A DNA stretch of 64,000 nucleotides from Paguma larvata (Eukaryota; Chordata; Mammalia; Carnivora; Viverridae), in NCBI GenBank assembly GCA_030068075.1, contig CM057835.1, forward strand, positions 21,849,957 to 21,913,956, in the 5' to 3' direction. A model generated the notes under the pieces. It saw only the letters and a program-made list of their open reading frames with translations, made no database searches and was not told the origin of the DNA. The translations under genes and the position numbers were made by a program. Of this stretch, positions 1 to 12,589 are shown piece by piece. Position 1 is the stretch's first letter. Every line of letters begins with the position of its first letter.

Positions 1-39
1 GCTGTCTACAATCCCATCCCAAAGTACACAGACCTGCAG

Positions 40-112
40 CTGGGTATTTTTAACAAGCATCTGGGTATTCCGATGCAGGGGGACCATGGACCATACTTCA
101 AGAAATGTTCAT
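40..112 (+). mobile_element. MER5A-like DNA transposon 3' fragment
   Basis: The stretch resembles the 3' end of MER5A, a short non-autonomous hAT-Charlie element. A CTGGG...TTCCGATGCAG segment is followed by GGACCATGGACCATACTTCAAGAAATG, which parallels the family's GGGGACCACACTTTGAGAA ending. The 5' half is not recognisable and may lie outside the window or be decayed. It has no coding capacity. The assignment rests on remembered consensus, so the family is moderately likely and the borders approximate. Confidence 0.45.
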
Positions 113-999
113 CTAGATCCTAAGCTTTTTAAGAATAAGGATAAGATGGCCTGCCTGACAGCGTATCCCTAAGGAGCCTGTACATCCTGGTAAACACAGT
201 CTGATCATTCTGAACAGTGATATCACAGGGCTCAGCTTAGCTGGAGACTGGGTTTCCTCAGTTGTGTGCCAGTTCTGGGTCTTGATCTGTACCCTGTGCC
301 TCTTGACTTCCACCTCTAGACCACATTCCCCAATCTATGTGACATCTTACCTTAGTGTTTTGACTCAGACTTCTGTCCTCATAACCCTGACCAAAACCCG
401 GGCCTGCCTCCTGCTTCAGGTACCTCAGCTCCATTTGGAAATGCCCTCTCAGTTAGTGGACCATTAAGTTTCCTCTTGTTCTACTTGGCCCAACAAACCT
501 CCTTCTCCTATTTGGCCCCTGAGAGAGGTGCCATCCAGCTTGCTCCAGCCTCAGAGACAGGACTTACGTTAGTATAATTATCTCTGCTGTGCCTGCCTGC
601 TGCGGATGTTCCAAGATTTACTGTTTCATTTGTTTATTTCATTTGTTTATATTCTCAGGAGACATTAGCGGTATTCTTGTATTTCTCAGGGAACTAATGG
701 CAGATGAATTTAGGATTTTTCTCTTCTTCAACTTTGCAGTATTATAACTGCCAACCTGTGGAACATTTAACGAATACAAGAAAGGGAATAAACTTGGGCA
801 AGTGTGCTTGGCTTCCGACAATATTCTCTGTTTCCTTTTTAAGAACTTTTAGATCATGGACTAAAAACAGCATCTGACCTTTTGTGTTTGTTCATATTTT
901 CTTAATTTTCTAAGAGTCCCATAAAACCTCGAAGGGAAGAACTAACGATAGAAGATGCAGACATGGTTGCTTCTTCCCCAGATGGGCTTTACCTTTCAT
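113..999. other. Single-copy AT-rich DNA, no gene seen
   Basis: I see no gene, RNA gene or clear repeat. Open frames of 60-69 codons on both strands have no recognisable domain and are of chance length. Confidence 0.6.
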
Positions 1000-1265
1000 A
1001 GAGCTGCCCCCACACTACTAGTTGGGTTCTGCTTTGCAGTGTGGCAGGACCAGTCTCCCTCGTCACCAGCCTCCTATCTCTTCCTTTGTGCTCCCTCAGG
1101 TATATGCACTTACCAGTCCGCCTTGCACTCGGCTATCACTCACAAGACCAACCCTCCCCTCTAGATTACAAACTCCTTGAGGACCGAGTCCCCGCCACCT
1201 TCATCTTGGCATACCATGGATGTTGGCATGGTGTCTTGCTTATGGCACATTCTCCATAATTGTGT
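1000..1265 (+). mobile_element. Possible L2-type LINE 3' fragment
   Basis: The stretch has the general order of an L2 3' end. A pyrimidine-rich part (CCTCCTATCTCTTCCTTTGTG) is followed near 1164 by AGATTACAAACTCCTTGAGGAC, close to the L2 signature of a 'length/aactccttgagg' block, and then by a short TGGCA-type part. It is diverged and the ends are unclear. It could instead be another ancient LINE. Two overlapping open frames cross it (955-1164 and 1041-1259) and are not treated as genes. Confidence 0.4.
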
Positions 1266-2174
1266 GTCAAATGGAAATTAGCATTGGCTTCTTGTACTGT
1301 GCTTATCATTCCTCCCTTGGAACTCAGAATACATCACAGGAGATGGACGCTTTCCAGAGATTCTTGCTACTTCTGAAATCAGAGGCACTGTGCCACGCTG
1401 AAATCCAACTTCCTCAAGCCATCACATATTCTAATTGGTAACAGCCAGGCACCTTATGCTTTTTATGCCAGATGGAATGATATTTGACAAAATATATGAA
1501 AAGGTTATAAAGGGTCCAGATGGCTTGAAACGGGGCTGTAAGCAACCTGATATGTCCACAAAGGTATAAAAATATGTCATGTTTTAAAACCTGCACAATG
1601 ATAGTGGAAAAAAACCTCAACAATTCTGGCAACATCAAACAAAGCATTCGGGGAAGCCCTTGTCAGTCTTTTAGCATATGTAGAATGTAGACTCACAGAT
1701 TTTATTTCTCTCCCCACACTTCTGAAATTGCATTTGTAATTCGCTGCTAGAACTAACGAAAAGACGAATTTCTTGGTGTATAATCCTCGGCAATTGCAGA
1801 AACATGCCAACTAGTTTTCCCTGTCTCTTGCAGTCCAAGATTGTGTTAGAGAGAAGCATAAACCAATTAAATGTCAGGAGCAATTAACTTCTGCATTTTT
1901 CACGCAACACAGAATGAGAAAATTTTATAGTGCTCCTATAATTAAAGTTAATAAAAATGAATACAGAATTCCCCAAAGGCCTATAAGTCATGCAGGTTCC
2001 TATGACCACAACATACAAATATCCTCTACCTTGTGGGACTCTCCTGGCTTCACTGAAAAGATCATGGGGACTGGGTCTCTTGTTTTTTACAGCTACCTGT
2101 GCAGTTAAATCCACCACTTCGTTCTCCTGCTAAGGATGAGAGGAGAGTCCTGCTGGAGGCATAACAGAATGGGA

Positions 2175-2191
2175 TGTGTGTGTGTGTGTGT
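2175..2191. repeat. (TG)n short microsatellite
   Basis: An uninterrupted TG run of about eight units is followed at once by a G-rich TAGGGGGGTG. It is short, so probably less variable than the longer GT and CA tracts elsewhere in the window. Confidence 0.9.
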
Positions 2192-2728
2192 AGGGGGGTG
2201 CTGGCCCACCTGCTCTGGCCATTTGAGAGCCAGAAAGGTAGAGAGAAATATATGGCCACTGATAGCAAGTCGACGGGATGGGGAGTAAGAAGGACTAAGA
2301 GCCAATGAAACCTCGGAGTCCAGGAGAAAAGAAGTCATAGTAACATCTCATTTCAAATGCATTTCAAGACAGAGATAAGGATTTAAAATCAAAGATGGAT
2401 TGTATCGTATCTTCAAGTATCTAACAGACAAAATTTGTGTGAGAAACACGAATGGCTAGTTTTAAAGACAGAGATGCTTGTGTGTATAATAAGAAACCAT
2501 TCTCTTTGAAGATCATCTTCCTACCAGACAGTATGTATGTCCGTACATAAACATCCAGTGCTTTGTACATAATTACAATGGTAAAGGAATACTGTTGTAT
2601 AGAGAAAAAGATACTGAAACTCTCAAACACTTCCCTCAGATTCTCACCAAAACCGGATGCTACAAAGGCTCAAGCATGTATTTTTATATTTTTTTCTCCT
2701 TTGAGGTATATTAATTAAACCTTCAAAT

Positions 2729-2755
2729 AGATCTAAATAGACTAAATTTAGATCT
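2729..2755. repeat. Small perfect palindrome (10-bp arms)
   Basis: AGATCTAAAT at 2729-2738 pairs exactly with ATTTAGATCT at 2746-2755 across a 7-nt loop. In DNA this AT-rich such a stem arises easily by chance, and no T-run or promoter-like context supports a function. Confidence 0.7.
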
Positions 2756-4065
2756 TAGAGTAAAAATATATGTTTGCTACATGTTAAATAACGAAGGCTA
2801 TCAGAACAGAGGGTTAATAGAGGGTTACCAATAATTACCCAAATACTACTACCAAGAAATAACTTATATTACCATTTGGTGAAGATAATCCCCTTGATAC
2901 ATATTTACAATCAGAAAAGATGATAAATAGACAATAAATACAAAGAAAGAAAAAGAAATTCCAAAGTAATTTTACAAATCAAATTATAACCATACCATAC
3001 ATGTTATTTATATTAAGTAATGCCTTAATTATTTAGACATGGCTACAGAAAAAATAAAAGATCCAGTTTGCACTGAAATAAGTACTGGCTGTTTTCTTTT
3101 TCCTTCTAATATATAGATCCAGTCTAAAAATAACCTCTTAAAAGTTATGTGGTTGAGGCTTGCATATTTCTTATAAATAAGATATTTAATAAAGACTTTT
3201 GGGTTCTCTGTCCAATTTCTTTACTAATCATCTGGGTAATGTGAACATACTATTTTAGAGCAGAATAATAAATGCAAAGATCTTTCAGGATAAAAATATA
3301 TACAGGCTTCTGAACAAACTCAACTTTTCTGCCAAGAGCTACTGAGGATAACTGAGAGGACGAATGTCAAATACCACAATCTAGGTAAAGTTAATCTATC
3401 ACAGGGCTTATTCAAAAGTAAGTTTGATTATCTGCACATAAATGCACTATAATAATTCTGTTCTACTTAGTTAAACCTGGATGAATCGGATCTTCTAAAA
3501 CTATTTGTGACCAGCTGTACTCCTGGATACACTGTTCCACAGAAAAAGGGACATGAAGTTAACACCTATTAAATGCAAAAGGGAAAAAAAAAAACACTCT
3601 GCTGAAGAAATACATGGCAAAGATTATGGAGAATAATTTCAGTCAACCAAGTCTATCAAAGGAGTGTGAAAAGTTTATGGGTGAGGCAGAAAGTGAGAGG
3701 CCATCAGAATGGGAAAGCTAGAAAATTTAAATTTAGAATCATGAAGTTGGAAGTCAGGGGTGAAAGTCCTGAGGCACAGTACTCAGTTCTGTTAAAAAAT
3801 GTAAATGTGAGATCAGGATTTGCTTGTAATCCCTATAGCAGATATAGCTTCTGAAACAAAATTAGCTCTTGGAAATTATATTAGAAATTCAGTTTTTCAT
3901 CAAATTTCAGTTATATATTTGTTAATAATACATGTTTGTACAAGTATGCATATATGTGTTTATATACAATATTAGATCTTTCTTGCATCTCATCCAAATT
4001 ATTTCAGCATTTATCGTGGTATATTTTACTTCTAAACAATCTTCCTTCTATACTGTTTAATTTTT

Positions 4066-4164
4066 ATAGTCAGGAAATATATCTTATTCACTCTATATCC
4101 CCCAAGAAACAGGGTGCAGTGCATATGATAGACATGTAATTGAACAGTTGTTAAATAAATCAGT
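4066..4164 (+). mobile_element. L2-like LINE 3' end fragment
   Basis: The order 'cttattcactctatatccccca ... gtgcagtgcatatgatagacatgtaattgaac ... taaataaatca' parallels the L2 3' terminus (a 'tgtatccccagc... cagtgcctggcacatagtaggtgctcaataaa' block). It is diverged, with borders uncertain by tens of bases. L2 is an ancient LINE found across mammals. Confidence 0.45.
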
Positions 4165-4572
4165 ATATAAATAAACATAGGTACTTACACAAACACACGA
4201 TCATGAAAACACTTCAGATGTATATACTTCCTTAGGTACGTATAAGTGTAATTACATACACTTATCCCTGTTTAGGTGTGTATAAGTACCATTATGCATT
4301 ACAGTAGAAGTGCCATAACAGTACAAGTGCTTGAGGAGCACAAAAGAGGAAGTACTTCAAACAAGAAGTAGTATTTGAGTTGGATCTTGAAATACAAGAC
4401 TTTAATGGATGGAAGTCACGGGAGGTAATTCCAAGCTACCAGGACACTTAGAGCAGAAGCTGAGTACGTAACTATTCAGGGTTTGATATGGCTACAGAAT
4501 AAGAATGCAATAGTTCATGACTTATCGATGAGGTTGGACAAGTAAGCCTGATGTTCTAAAAACATTTTCATC
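4165..4572. other. Single-copy or decayed-repeat DNA
   Basis: No gene is visible. 4330-4480 (fragments such as 'tatttgagttggatcttgaaatacaagac') resembles a very old interspersed repeat that I cannot name securely. A 9-bp palindrome (ATAAGTGTA/TACACTTAT) lies near 4240-4265 and is probably chance. Confidence 0.45.
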
Positions 4573-4745
4573 TATTAATCTATTTAGTTTCACAAAATCC
4601 CCATCAGCATGATGGGCTATTACCCCTATTTGACAGATGGAACGGGTCCAAGAAAGTCGCCCATGGTCATTTAACTAGTATGGAGAAGAACCTGAATTCA
4701 AAACTAGGCAGTCTGATGCTGGATCCATGATATTAAGTACTTTGC
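4573..4745 (-). mobile_element. MIR SINE, reverse strand
   Basis: Read on the minus strand this is the core of a MIR, an ancient tRNA-derived mammalian SINE. On the plus strand it shows the antisense signature in order: a TTTAGTTTCACAAAATCCC block, CCCTATTTGACAGATGGAAC, AAGAAAGTCGCCCATGGTCAT, ACTAGTATGGAGAAGAACC, TGAATTCAAAACTAGGCAGTCTGATGC. These match the 'bits' of MIR antisense (fall in copy number, cag-atg-gaa, aaggtcac, agctagtaagtgg, aacccaggcagtctgactc). It is fixed and non-coding. Confidence 0.75.
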
Positions 4746-5682
4746 TATTTATTATGAATCAATCAAAGAAGGAAAGCTCCCATAGCTACTGAACAAAGCC
4801 ACAGACAACATCTGGCCAGCAAGCCGACTCCACCTTGAATTAACTCTTATGTAAGAGACAAGTGTCCAAATATCTGGGAATATCTTCTCACTAACAAAAA
4901 TGGGAAACTAGTCAAGGCTCCACTCTTGGGTCCGGAGAGCCCAGTTTTCCCCAAGTAATGATGATTTCGGGACAACTTGCTTTCATATCATGCAGGGTCC
5001 AACATCTATCTGTGTTAGAGCTGGAACAAGCTTTCTTCACTCAGAATCGACTACTCAAAAATAAAGGGACAGCATTCGGGAGACCTCCTGAGAGGTGCCA
5101 TGTTTTTTCACTATTTTGGTGCAGAGAGGCAACAATATTGAATGAAAGTAGAAGGCATCATAAAGAGTTCATATATGGGAATTCGCTTAAAGAAAGCCTT
5201 GTATGAAATCCTTGACCACTACCAGCAAACCACAATAAGTCTTCAAAGTCTTATGAAGAAAATTTGATTCTTAGAATATAGAAAAAAAATTGTAAGTGAA
5301 GTGAGTGGGGGTGGGGGGAGTGTCAAACATAAATCCTGAAGTAAAATGACTTTCTCTATAGTTTACTTTACCCTTCCAGAAAATAGCCTAGAACCAGAAA
5401 TAATACAATTTAAATAGTTACAAGTGCTTTAGTGAGAATTAAGACTGACTGCTGTCTATACCAAAATTTTACTATATTCTCTATCCAACTGAGCATTTAC
5501 TCTAGTATTCAGTGCTAAATACTGAATTTCACTGTACTCAGTTTTCATACTACTCATATACCTCTTATGTTACTGAAGAACAATGTTCTGTTGTGTGTAT
5601 TTTGTTGTCCTGACCAACTATCTAGTGTTGTCAGTTTCTTGAGGTCCAAGATGAAGGAATATAATGTCTCAAAAAAAGTACA
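4746..5682. other. Single-copy DNA, no gene seen
   Basis: I recognise nothing here. An 82-codon frame at 4958-5206 has no visible domain and is of chance length. A short G-rich run (GTGGGGGTGGGGGGAG) sits near 5304-5320. Confidence 0.55.
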
Positions 5683-5830
5683 GGCTTGTGACTTGGATGG
5701 AACTGAGTTTCCTCAAAGCTGTCCCCACCTATTTGTGAGACCTCAGACAAGGTACTTTAAACCTTACTGAGCCTGTTTTCTTAGCCACAGAAGGGGAATG
5801 ATAGCAACTATCCTTCATGATAGCAACGTG
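5683..5830 (+). mobile_element. MIR SINE, forward strand
   Basis: The order 'cttgtgacttggatggaactgagtt ... tttgtgagacctcagacaaggtactttaaaccttactgagcc ... gttttcttagccacagaaggggaatgatagc' follows the MIR consensus: the diagnostic 'tgtgaccttgggcaa-ttacttaacct-ctgagcctcagtttcc-catctgtaaaatggg' run. It is diverged, as expected for an element more than 100 million years old. Confidence 0.65.
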
Positions 5831-5854
5831 GGGAAAAAAGACTCAATTTTAATA

Positions 5855-6475
5855 CATTTTTTTCTCAAAAAGACTTTAGTTTTTAAGTTTTAGGGTCATA
5901 GTGAAATTGAATGAAGGGTATGGAGATTTGCCATGTACCTCCTGTTCCCATTCATGCCTTGCCTACCCTGTTTTCATTATCTCCCACAGGAGTGGTGCAT
6001 TTGTTACAACCGATGAACTTAAAATACATCATTGTCCCCCAAAGTCCATATCTTACTTTAGGGTTCATTCTTAGTGTTACAGATTCTATGGATTTGAATA
6101 AATTTATAATGATATGTATCTACTATTACAGTATCACACAGAATGGCTTCATGACCCTAAAAATCCTCTGCATTCTGCCTATTCATCCCTCCTCCCGACC
6201 CGTATCTCCTGACAACCACTGATCTTTTTAAAGTCTCCGTTGTTTTGCCATTTCCAGAATTTCGCATAGCTGGCAACATGCAGTGAGTGTGTAACTGTTT
6301 AATCTGTCTTCTCTCAGTTAGTAAGTGCATTTAAGTTTCTTCCATGTCTTTTATGGTTGATAGTCCATTTATTTCTGTGCTGAATAATATTCTGCTGTCT
6401 GGATGAACCAGTTTATTTACCCATTCATCTGCTAAAGGTCACCTAGGTCTTCCAGGGTTCAGCAATTAGTACATT
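5855..6475 (-). mobile_element. L1 (L1MA/L1MB-type) 3' UTR, reverse strand
   Basis: This is the antisense 3' end of an old eutherian L1. The plus strand runs through well-known blocks in order: GGTCATAGTGAAATTGAATG, TACCTCCTGTTCCCATTCATGC, GGAGTGGTGCATTTGTTACA, AACTTAAAATACATCATTGT, AAGTCCATATCTTACTTTAG, ATCCTCTGCATTCTGCCTAT, and GACAACCACTGATCTTTTTA. The latter half carries the 'tccatgtcttttatggttgatag ... gctgaataatattctgctgtctgg' segment. A 103-codon frame (5911-6222) lies inside it and is a by-product. The element is 5'-truncated and cannot move. Confidence 0.85.
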
Positions 6476-6714
6476 TCTGGGAGGAGGGATGGGGGAAGAA
6501 TTTGAAAGGAATAGTTTCAGGTTTTCTGCCATCCTCATGACTTTAAAGGGCAACAATGTAGCAAAACAGAGCTGAGCCTTCTGAGTAACTAAGATGTCTC
6601 GATAATGCTTCTATAATCTGTTGAAGTATCTCTAGTCACCTAACACTAAAACAGTCATCATAAGGTACCCTTAAAAAAGCAACAGTATCTAGAGATACAG
6701 CTACTACTTTTGAG
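6476..6714. other. Spacer, no gene seen
   Basis: I see no gene or clear repeat between the L1 3' end and the following MIR. Confidence 0.5.
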
Positions 6715-6840
6715 CCACTGAATCACCTTAGACTCCTTTAGGGAATTTCCTTACCTTTCACTTTCTCCAACTGTAAAATAAGGAGAATGATGCCTGCCTT
6801 TCCATCCTCAAAATGTCTTACAGATGATCGGTAATAATGT
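6715..6840 (+). mobile_element. MIR SINE fragment, forward strand
   Basis: The run 'ttccttacctttcactttctccaactgtaaaataaggagaatgatgcctgcctttcc' matches the MIR 3' core ('acttaacctctctg...cagttt-ctc-atctgtaaaatgggaataatagtacctacc'). Only the core half is visible. Confidence 0.6.
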
Positions 6841-6849
6841 TAATAATTA

Positions 6850-7105
6850 CTCACATCTGAATTGTTAGCCTTTTTGTACACATTACACTACTGTACTTTC
6901 ATACTACCACTGCGAAGAAGGTTGTCTATTAACTACTAGTCAAAAAACAGAAAAATATCTCATGAATTAGATTCTTCTTTGTTCCCACATGCCACTGTTC
7001 AATCTCTAATGGATTTCTAAAGGTCACCCAACAGGCAAGAGGCATCACTGGGACATGGACCCAGGCCACTGGCGCTAAATCCAATGTGTTTTCAACCATG
7101 GCAGG
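6850..7105 (-). mobile_element. MIR SINE, reverse strand
   Basis: The plus strand shows the antisense order of MIR: 'aaggtcacccaacaggcaagaggca', then 'actgggacatggacccaggccactggcgct' and 'tccaatgtgttttcaaccatg'. The 3' part toward 6870 is weaker. With the copy just upstream it makes a head-to-tail opposed pair of MIR fragments. Confidence 0.65.
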
Positions 7106-10100
7106 TGGCCTTTCAAAGAGGAATAATAAATGCAGAAGTATTAGACTGAAGTCCGTGAAATCACAGTTTTGTAAGAAGAAAACAGTTGACTATTGGCAAT
7201 TTCATATGATTCAACTTGATACTTTACAAATGTATCAAGGTTTATACATATACAAACTATTGTGCCAGACTGTGGCTGATTAGCATCATCTCCAGACCAC
7301 TCTTAAATGGAATCAATTGCCTTTGAATAGCATCTCCACTTACAATTAGATGCGCCATATTGTTACTTGCCAACATGTGCATTTGCTCTTATGTAGTTAT
7401 ATTCTATATCCAAGTCAGGTGCAATGCAAATAAAATATACAATATATTCCAACAGCTCGGGAAATGTGCAAATTGCTGTTGTAAGCAGACAGCTTTTTTC
7501 TGGCACTCTTTCCTGAACCGAAGAACTAAAACATTCTTCTCTGTAACAAGATGTATTTTGTGCAAAAGATTCAGAACTGTCTTTGGAGACGTATCTCAAG
7601 ACATTCATTTGACCTTCATAAACAAAGGCGGGCTGCTTTTAGATCTATTTCATAAGGATGACATACATGGGCCTTATATTTCAACCTGATGAAAACAAAT
7701 TCCAGTCTACAAACTCTCCAAAATAATGTATTCTTCCCTTTAAAGAAAACTTGTGAGCTTCAAATGAAAAGATTCTTTACAAAACCTTTTACAAGTTCAT
7801 TACAAAATGCACAATTAGTTGGGAAATAAAGGGAAATACAATACTCGATAAAATGATCAGTTAGGCTGAGGAATGCTTAGGGTATGAAGTTAAATTTTTG
7901 CAAGGACCATATGACATAGTAAATCCAGAATTTTCTGGAAGCTCTAGATGCCTGATGCTTCAGAGGAAATATTAAATCACAAACTACACATCCAAACAAC
8001 ATCAATGTGCAGTCAACTTTTTCATCTGAACTGAGTGTCTGAGAACCTGGGGTGTAATTATATACAAATTAATTTGTAAGCCCCAGTTGTTTTATGGTCC
8101 ACATCAGAAATTCTCAATGCCAATAGGGGCTCCTAAAAATACATCTCATAGTTCTGAGATGAAATTCAAAATTTATAATTTCAGTTCATAATTCTTCATG
8201 CACTGTGAATTCTGCATTTGTGGTTACAGATGCTCCCTGTGAAAATTCAATGAAAAATTTCTCTTTTAAAGATTTTCCCCCAGGAAAAAATGAGAAAGAG
8301 AATTAAAATATATTCTAAAAACTTTTCTATATAAATAACCAACATAGAACCCAATCTTATTTCAGACGTAAAAAAAATCTAATTTCTGAATATTTGACAC
8401 TCATACCAACTAAACTATATGTGTAATATATTTGTATATTGCTTGCAGTATTCTATATGGTATGTGGTTATGTGATTTATAATAAATATTAAATGGTATA
8501 TGTACTTTCCACAAGTTTATTCTTATTTAGTAAGACAGAAAACTTAACATTTATTCCTCAAAGAAACTGCAAAGGTTTAGAAATAGATACAAAGTTTGCC
8601 TAAATGAGTCCTTAAGATTTAAAAATCCCTGTAATTTATCTCATTGCTTCCCCGATATGGACTCCACAGAAATGTAGGCCATGAGTGAACTTGACTCAAA
8701 AGATAATGGGAAGCTGCACACAGAATACACTATTAGATTAGAAACAACTTGCTTTTCTGTAAATGTTTGACTTTGGAGAAAATTTTTAAACATCTGCTTT
8801 CAAACATAACCATTCATTCACTCGTGCATTCATTTCTTCCATAAGCTACATCTTGAGCACATATAGACAGATGGAAGAAGATGGGAGAATGCCAGAAGAA
8901 AAGAAGTTTCTGTCCGAAAGAGTTATTCTTTTTCTCAATCTAACTGAAAGAGAACATAAAACACTGAAATAATTAACGAACGTTTTTGTTTTTATATGAT
9001 CTTACAAATAAAGGCATAAATGTTTGGAGATACTCAGAAAATCAACATCAAGGAAGTAACCAGAGTATCAGTCTTTTAGTATATTTTGACTTGGGTCTCG
9101 AAGACAAAGATCTCTTTTTGACTTGGACAACTAATAATACATCTGACGCGCATTTATCTCTTAACAGATTCATATTCTCCCCATCACTCCCATTCTTTAT
9201 TTGACTATGTTTCTAGTAAAACTATGCCATATTTAGCTCAGGAAAGCTAATATGTTAATATGCTAATAATATGTTTCAAAGTCAAGTCTCTTAACTTTTG
9301 TCCTTAAACAACACAGGCTGCAAGAGAGAATCAAGATAAATCGGTCTCAAAGTCTGGGAATTTAAATAACAGCAATAATGCAGAAAAATAATTGGTTGCT
9401 ATGAATCAACCTCTGGCTGTAGGAGTAGCAATTGTATTACCTAATGTTCCTAAAGTAAAACAAGAAAAAACAAAACAAACTGAGGAGAGCGATACTTGAT
9501 CAAGTTTACTCATCTACTAGGAGAAATCAGGAAATAATATAACATGGACACTTTTTTAAAGACTGAGGTGATTCCCAATGATGATATCCATCTAAAAATA
9601 ATGAAACCTGACATAGAATGTAGCCATACACAGACTCACACAATGGGCTCTTTAAATGAACCTTATTATTTATAAATAATCATTACCTCAGCCTACTCTA
9701 AATTTAGGTCTACACTGGTAGATTTCTAACACCTGGCCACTATCATAAATGGTCTCAAGGAACTTTGTGGAATGAAACGCTAGGGTGATCCCCAAATAGT
9801 GAAACATTTTTGCTGTTGCTATTTTAATTTTATAAAACCCTATATGATTATAAATATACAAGAGTCTGTTAGCCCATCAGCCATAGTGCAAAGTAAGTAA
9901 TAAGGCTGTCATAAGTTTAGAGGGAAATTCTGAAAACTCCGATCTTGACTGCAGACTGTAAAACAGAAATTTACCCATTTTACCAAGAATAAGGGACAGT
10001 CAACTATTTTTTTCCTTACCTTTGCATTATGGTGAGGTCGACAGAATGACACAGGTTTTCTGTGTATGCTTTAGGAAGGATTCTTTCCTTTACCAATGCA

Positions 10101-10918
10101 TATTTACAGTTATGCAAATATCATCTCAAAAACTTTAGCATTACAGAAATGCCCACTCTCCAGGCAGAGAGAGGGATACAATCAAAATAATCACTTATGC
10201 TCTTAAGTTATCTTTCAGGTTGAATGCCAGATGCTTCCTACCTGCGAGGATGACTGTTCTTTATAGTACTAACCCATCCCCTTCAACAAAAGCACCATAC
10301 GCCTGACCTATGAAATGGTGAGTTGCCTAATGATATCTGTGCATTTTCAATTTATTAAAACTCTACATTATGAACATCATTGCCATCCTTAATACATGAT
10401 AAATTATGTCTTTAGACTATAGAGGAATAATGAACTGACGCCGTATTTTTGCCTGCTCAGTCCATGCATCATTGAACTTCTGTCTTCAAGGATCCTACCT
10501 TCTACCCAGCAAAGGCAGGTAGAACTTCCTGTCTACCCAGAGGACCTGCCCTGTTGGAAAATACTTCTGTTCTTCAAGAAGTAACAATTTGGAGCCCGTA
10601 AAAGAAAAAAAGAAACAAAAACGAAAAAAAAAACAGTGTAAATCATAGTGAGGGTCAGTGCTTACTAATTGTCCGTGACTATAGCTCCACATAATAACTC
10701 CTGACACAGAGAATTACAAATAATGCCTCATCTCTCAATGCGCAGCACAGTAATCAAATATACATGAAAGGAGGCCTGCTTTTGAGAGCACAAGGGTTGG
10801 CATCAAGTGCTTCCGAGGAGGCTCTTCCCAAGTGTGAACTATGTTATGGAATTAGCAGCAAATACATTATTTAGGGAAGGGTTACGCTTTGAACATGGGC
10901 AAAAACGCAAAGGCACTG

Positions 10919-10943
10919 CTCCCTCCCTCCCTCCCTCCCTCCT
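10919..10943. repeat. (CCCT)n microsatellite
   Basis: A five-to-six unit CCCT/CTCC run lies just after a short mixed sequence. The reverse strand is a GGGA repeat. A separate G-rich patch (GGGGGTGGGGGGGAGAGGGG) lies about 100 bp downstream, near 11033-11052. Confidence 0.85.
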
Positions 10944-12589
10944 TAGCTGGTCTTTCCGGAAGAATTTTCTGTTTCATCTGCTTCTCATCAGTTTTCCATA
11001 AAGTCTACCAAACAATTATAAGGAATATGTGTCGGGGGTGGGGGGGAGAGGGGTGGGCAATAAGGAGTATCAGGGAGAATAAATAGCATTTTTCTGTTAT
11101 ATTCTCTCCTCTGGAAGATGTGCCCCATGTGTTCTGATCAATGGCTCTTAAAGAGAGATGTTAAAACACCCTCTAACCATGAATTAGAACACAACTGGGA
11201 TGATTACCACCTTTTTACAATATAATTCTATACCTTAAGGCCTCATTCTCCTGAAACCAATTTCTAACTCCTAGGCTATAGGTCAACTCTCCCTTTTACT
11301 TACGCTACACCCCAAACTTAGAGCAGTGATCAAAGTGATGGCCACATATGATCAATCATGTCTCTTTCCTTAACCAGACCTTTCCATTTGATGATATGGT
11401 CCTGGGTCACCCCCTCCACACAGGAAGCACATATATCAGGAGCTCAGCCTATAATTCAGTAACTGAGCTTCTCTGTTTGCTCCAGGCAGACTTGGACACT
11501 GACTATACTGTTTTAAGCATAATCCTATAGGATGAAAATTAATTAGTGCTTCTTTCAACTACTTTGAAGACAAAAGGCACTGTGTGAGCATTCAGAATTA
11601 ACATTCATTAGTATTCCTCTTCCTACCAGCAACCCAGGTTTTCTGTGCTTTCCCTATTATCACTGAATTCTGTCTTACAAACCCTTGATAAACATTAACT
11701 AACGAATGGCGATTCTAGCCCAAATGTACAGTATGTGAAGGAGTGCTAACGAAAGGAGATGGGGATATTAGTTTCATCAGTTACACATTGGAAAATTTAA
11801 AATATAACAGGGAAAAAAATCCGTTTATTTTGTAAAAGAAAGAAAGAAGTAAAAAGAAAACCTTTCAGTAGGAAGATTCAGGACTATAGCCAACTCTTAA
11901 AAGAGGGGATGGAATAATAATCCCATGAAGTTTTCAAGTCACAGCTTGATGTGTACTTCTTTGGGGAACTTAAAGGAGAGAGAGAGTAGAAAGAAGACAA
12001 AGGGAACAAATATGATGGGCAAAATCAATTGTTAGAATGTACTTCAGGGACTTGAAAATGGCCCATGGAGGCCCACATCTCCCCATCACTCACCCAAATA
12101 CATTCCTGCCTATAGAATGAAATATTCTGATCACCCAAAGCAAACAAGGCCAGATCCACAGTTCCAAATCTGCTTACAATGTTCAGAGGGAGAGTTACCA
12201 CCCTTTCCTACCTCTACAGCATACGCTGTATAATATCAGGTAGTTGGTTTAAGGCAGCATGGAAGAACAACTCCTTACAGCTACAAAAATTTCCAGCCAG
12301 ATACTCCCATGTGTCCTGAACTGGACACACAACCCTTTGACAAGCCGCATGCTTGCTTACTTGGAAGACAAATGCAGGCCAACCATTTTAAGTCAAATTT
12401 CATGTCCTATAATTATTGTGCTATAATTATTATGCTAGGATTTCCTTCCTGAAAATATATTTCATTCTATAAATGTCACAAAAGCGATGAGTTAAACAAC
12501 TGAAAAGGAAACACAATTTTATTCTTTTATAGAATAGGCGAAATAATTTATGACAGAGAAGCTATGTTATAAATATTCCCTTTTGGAAA

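Larger units (their letters stand above)
1266..3989. other. AT-rich single-copy DNA, no gene seen
   Basis: There is no recognisable gene or repeat apart from a short TG run and one small palindrome, listed separately. Composition is strongly AT-rich from about 2640 onward. Frames of 60-77 codons appear on both strands without domain character. Confidence 0.6.

Noticed and set aside
5911..6222. 103-codon frame
   Set aside because: It is the antisense of an L1 3' UTR.
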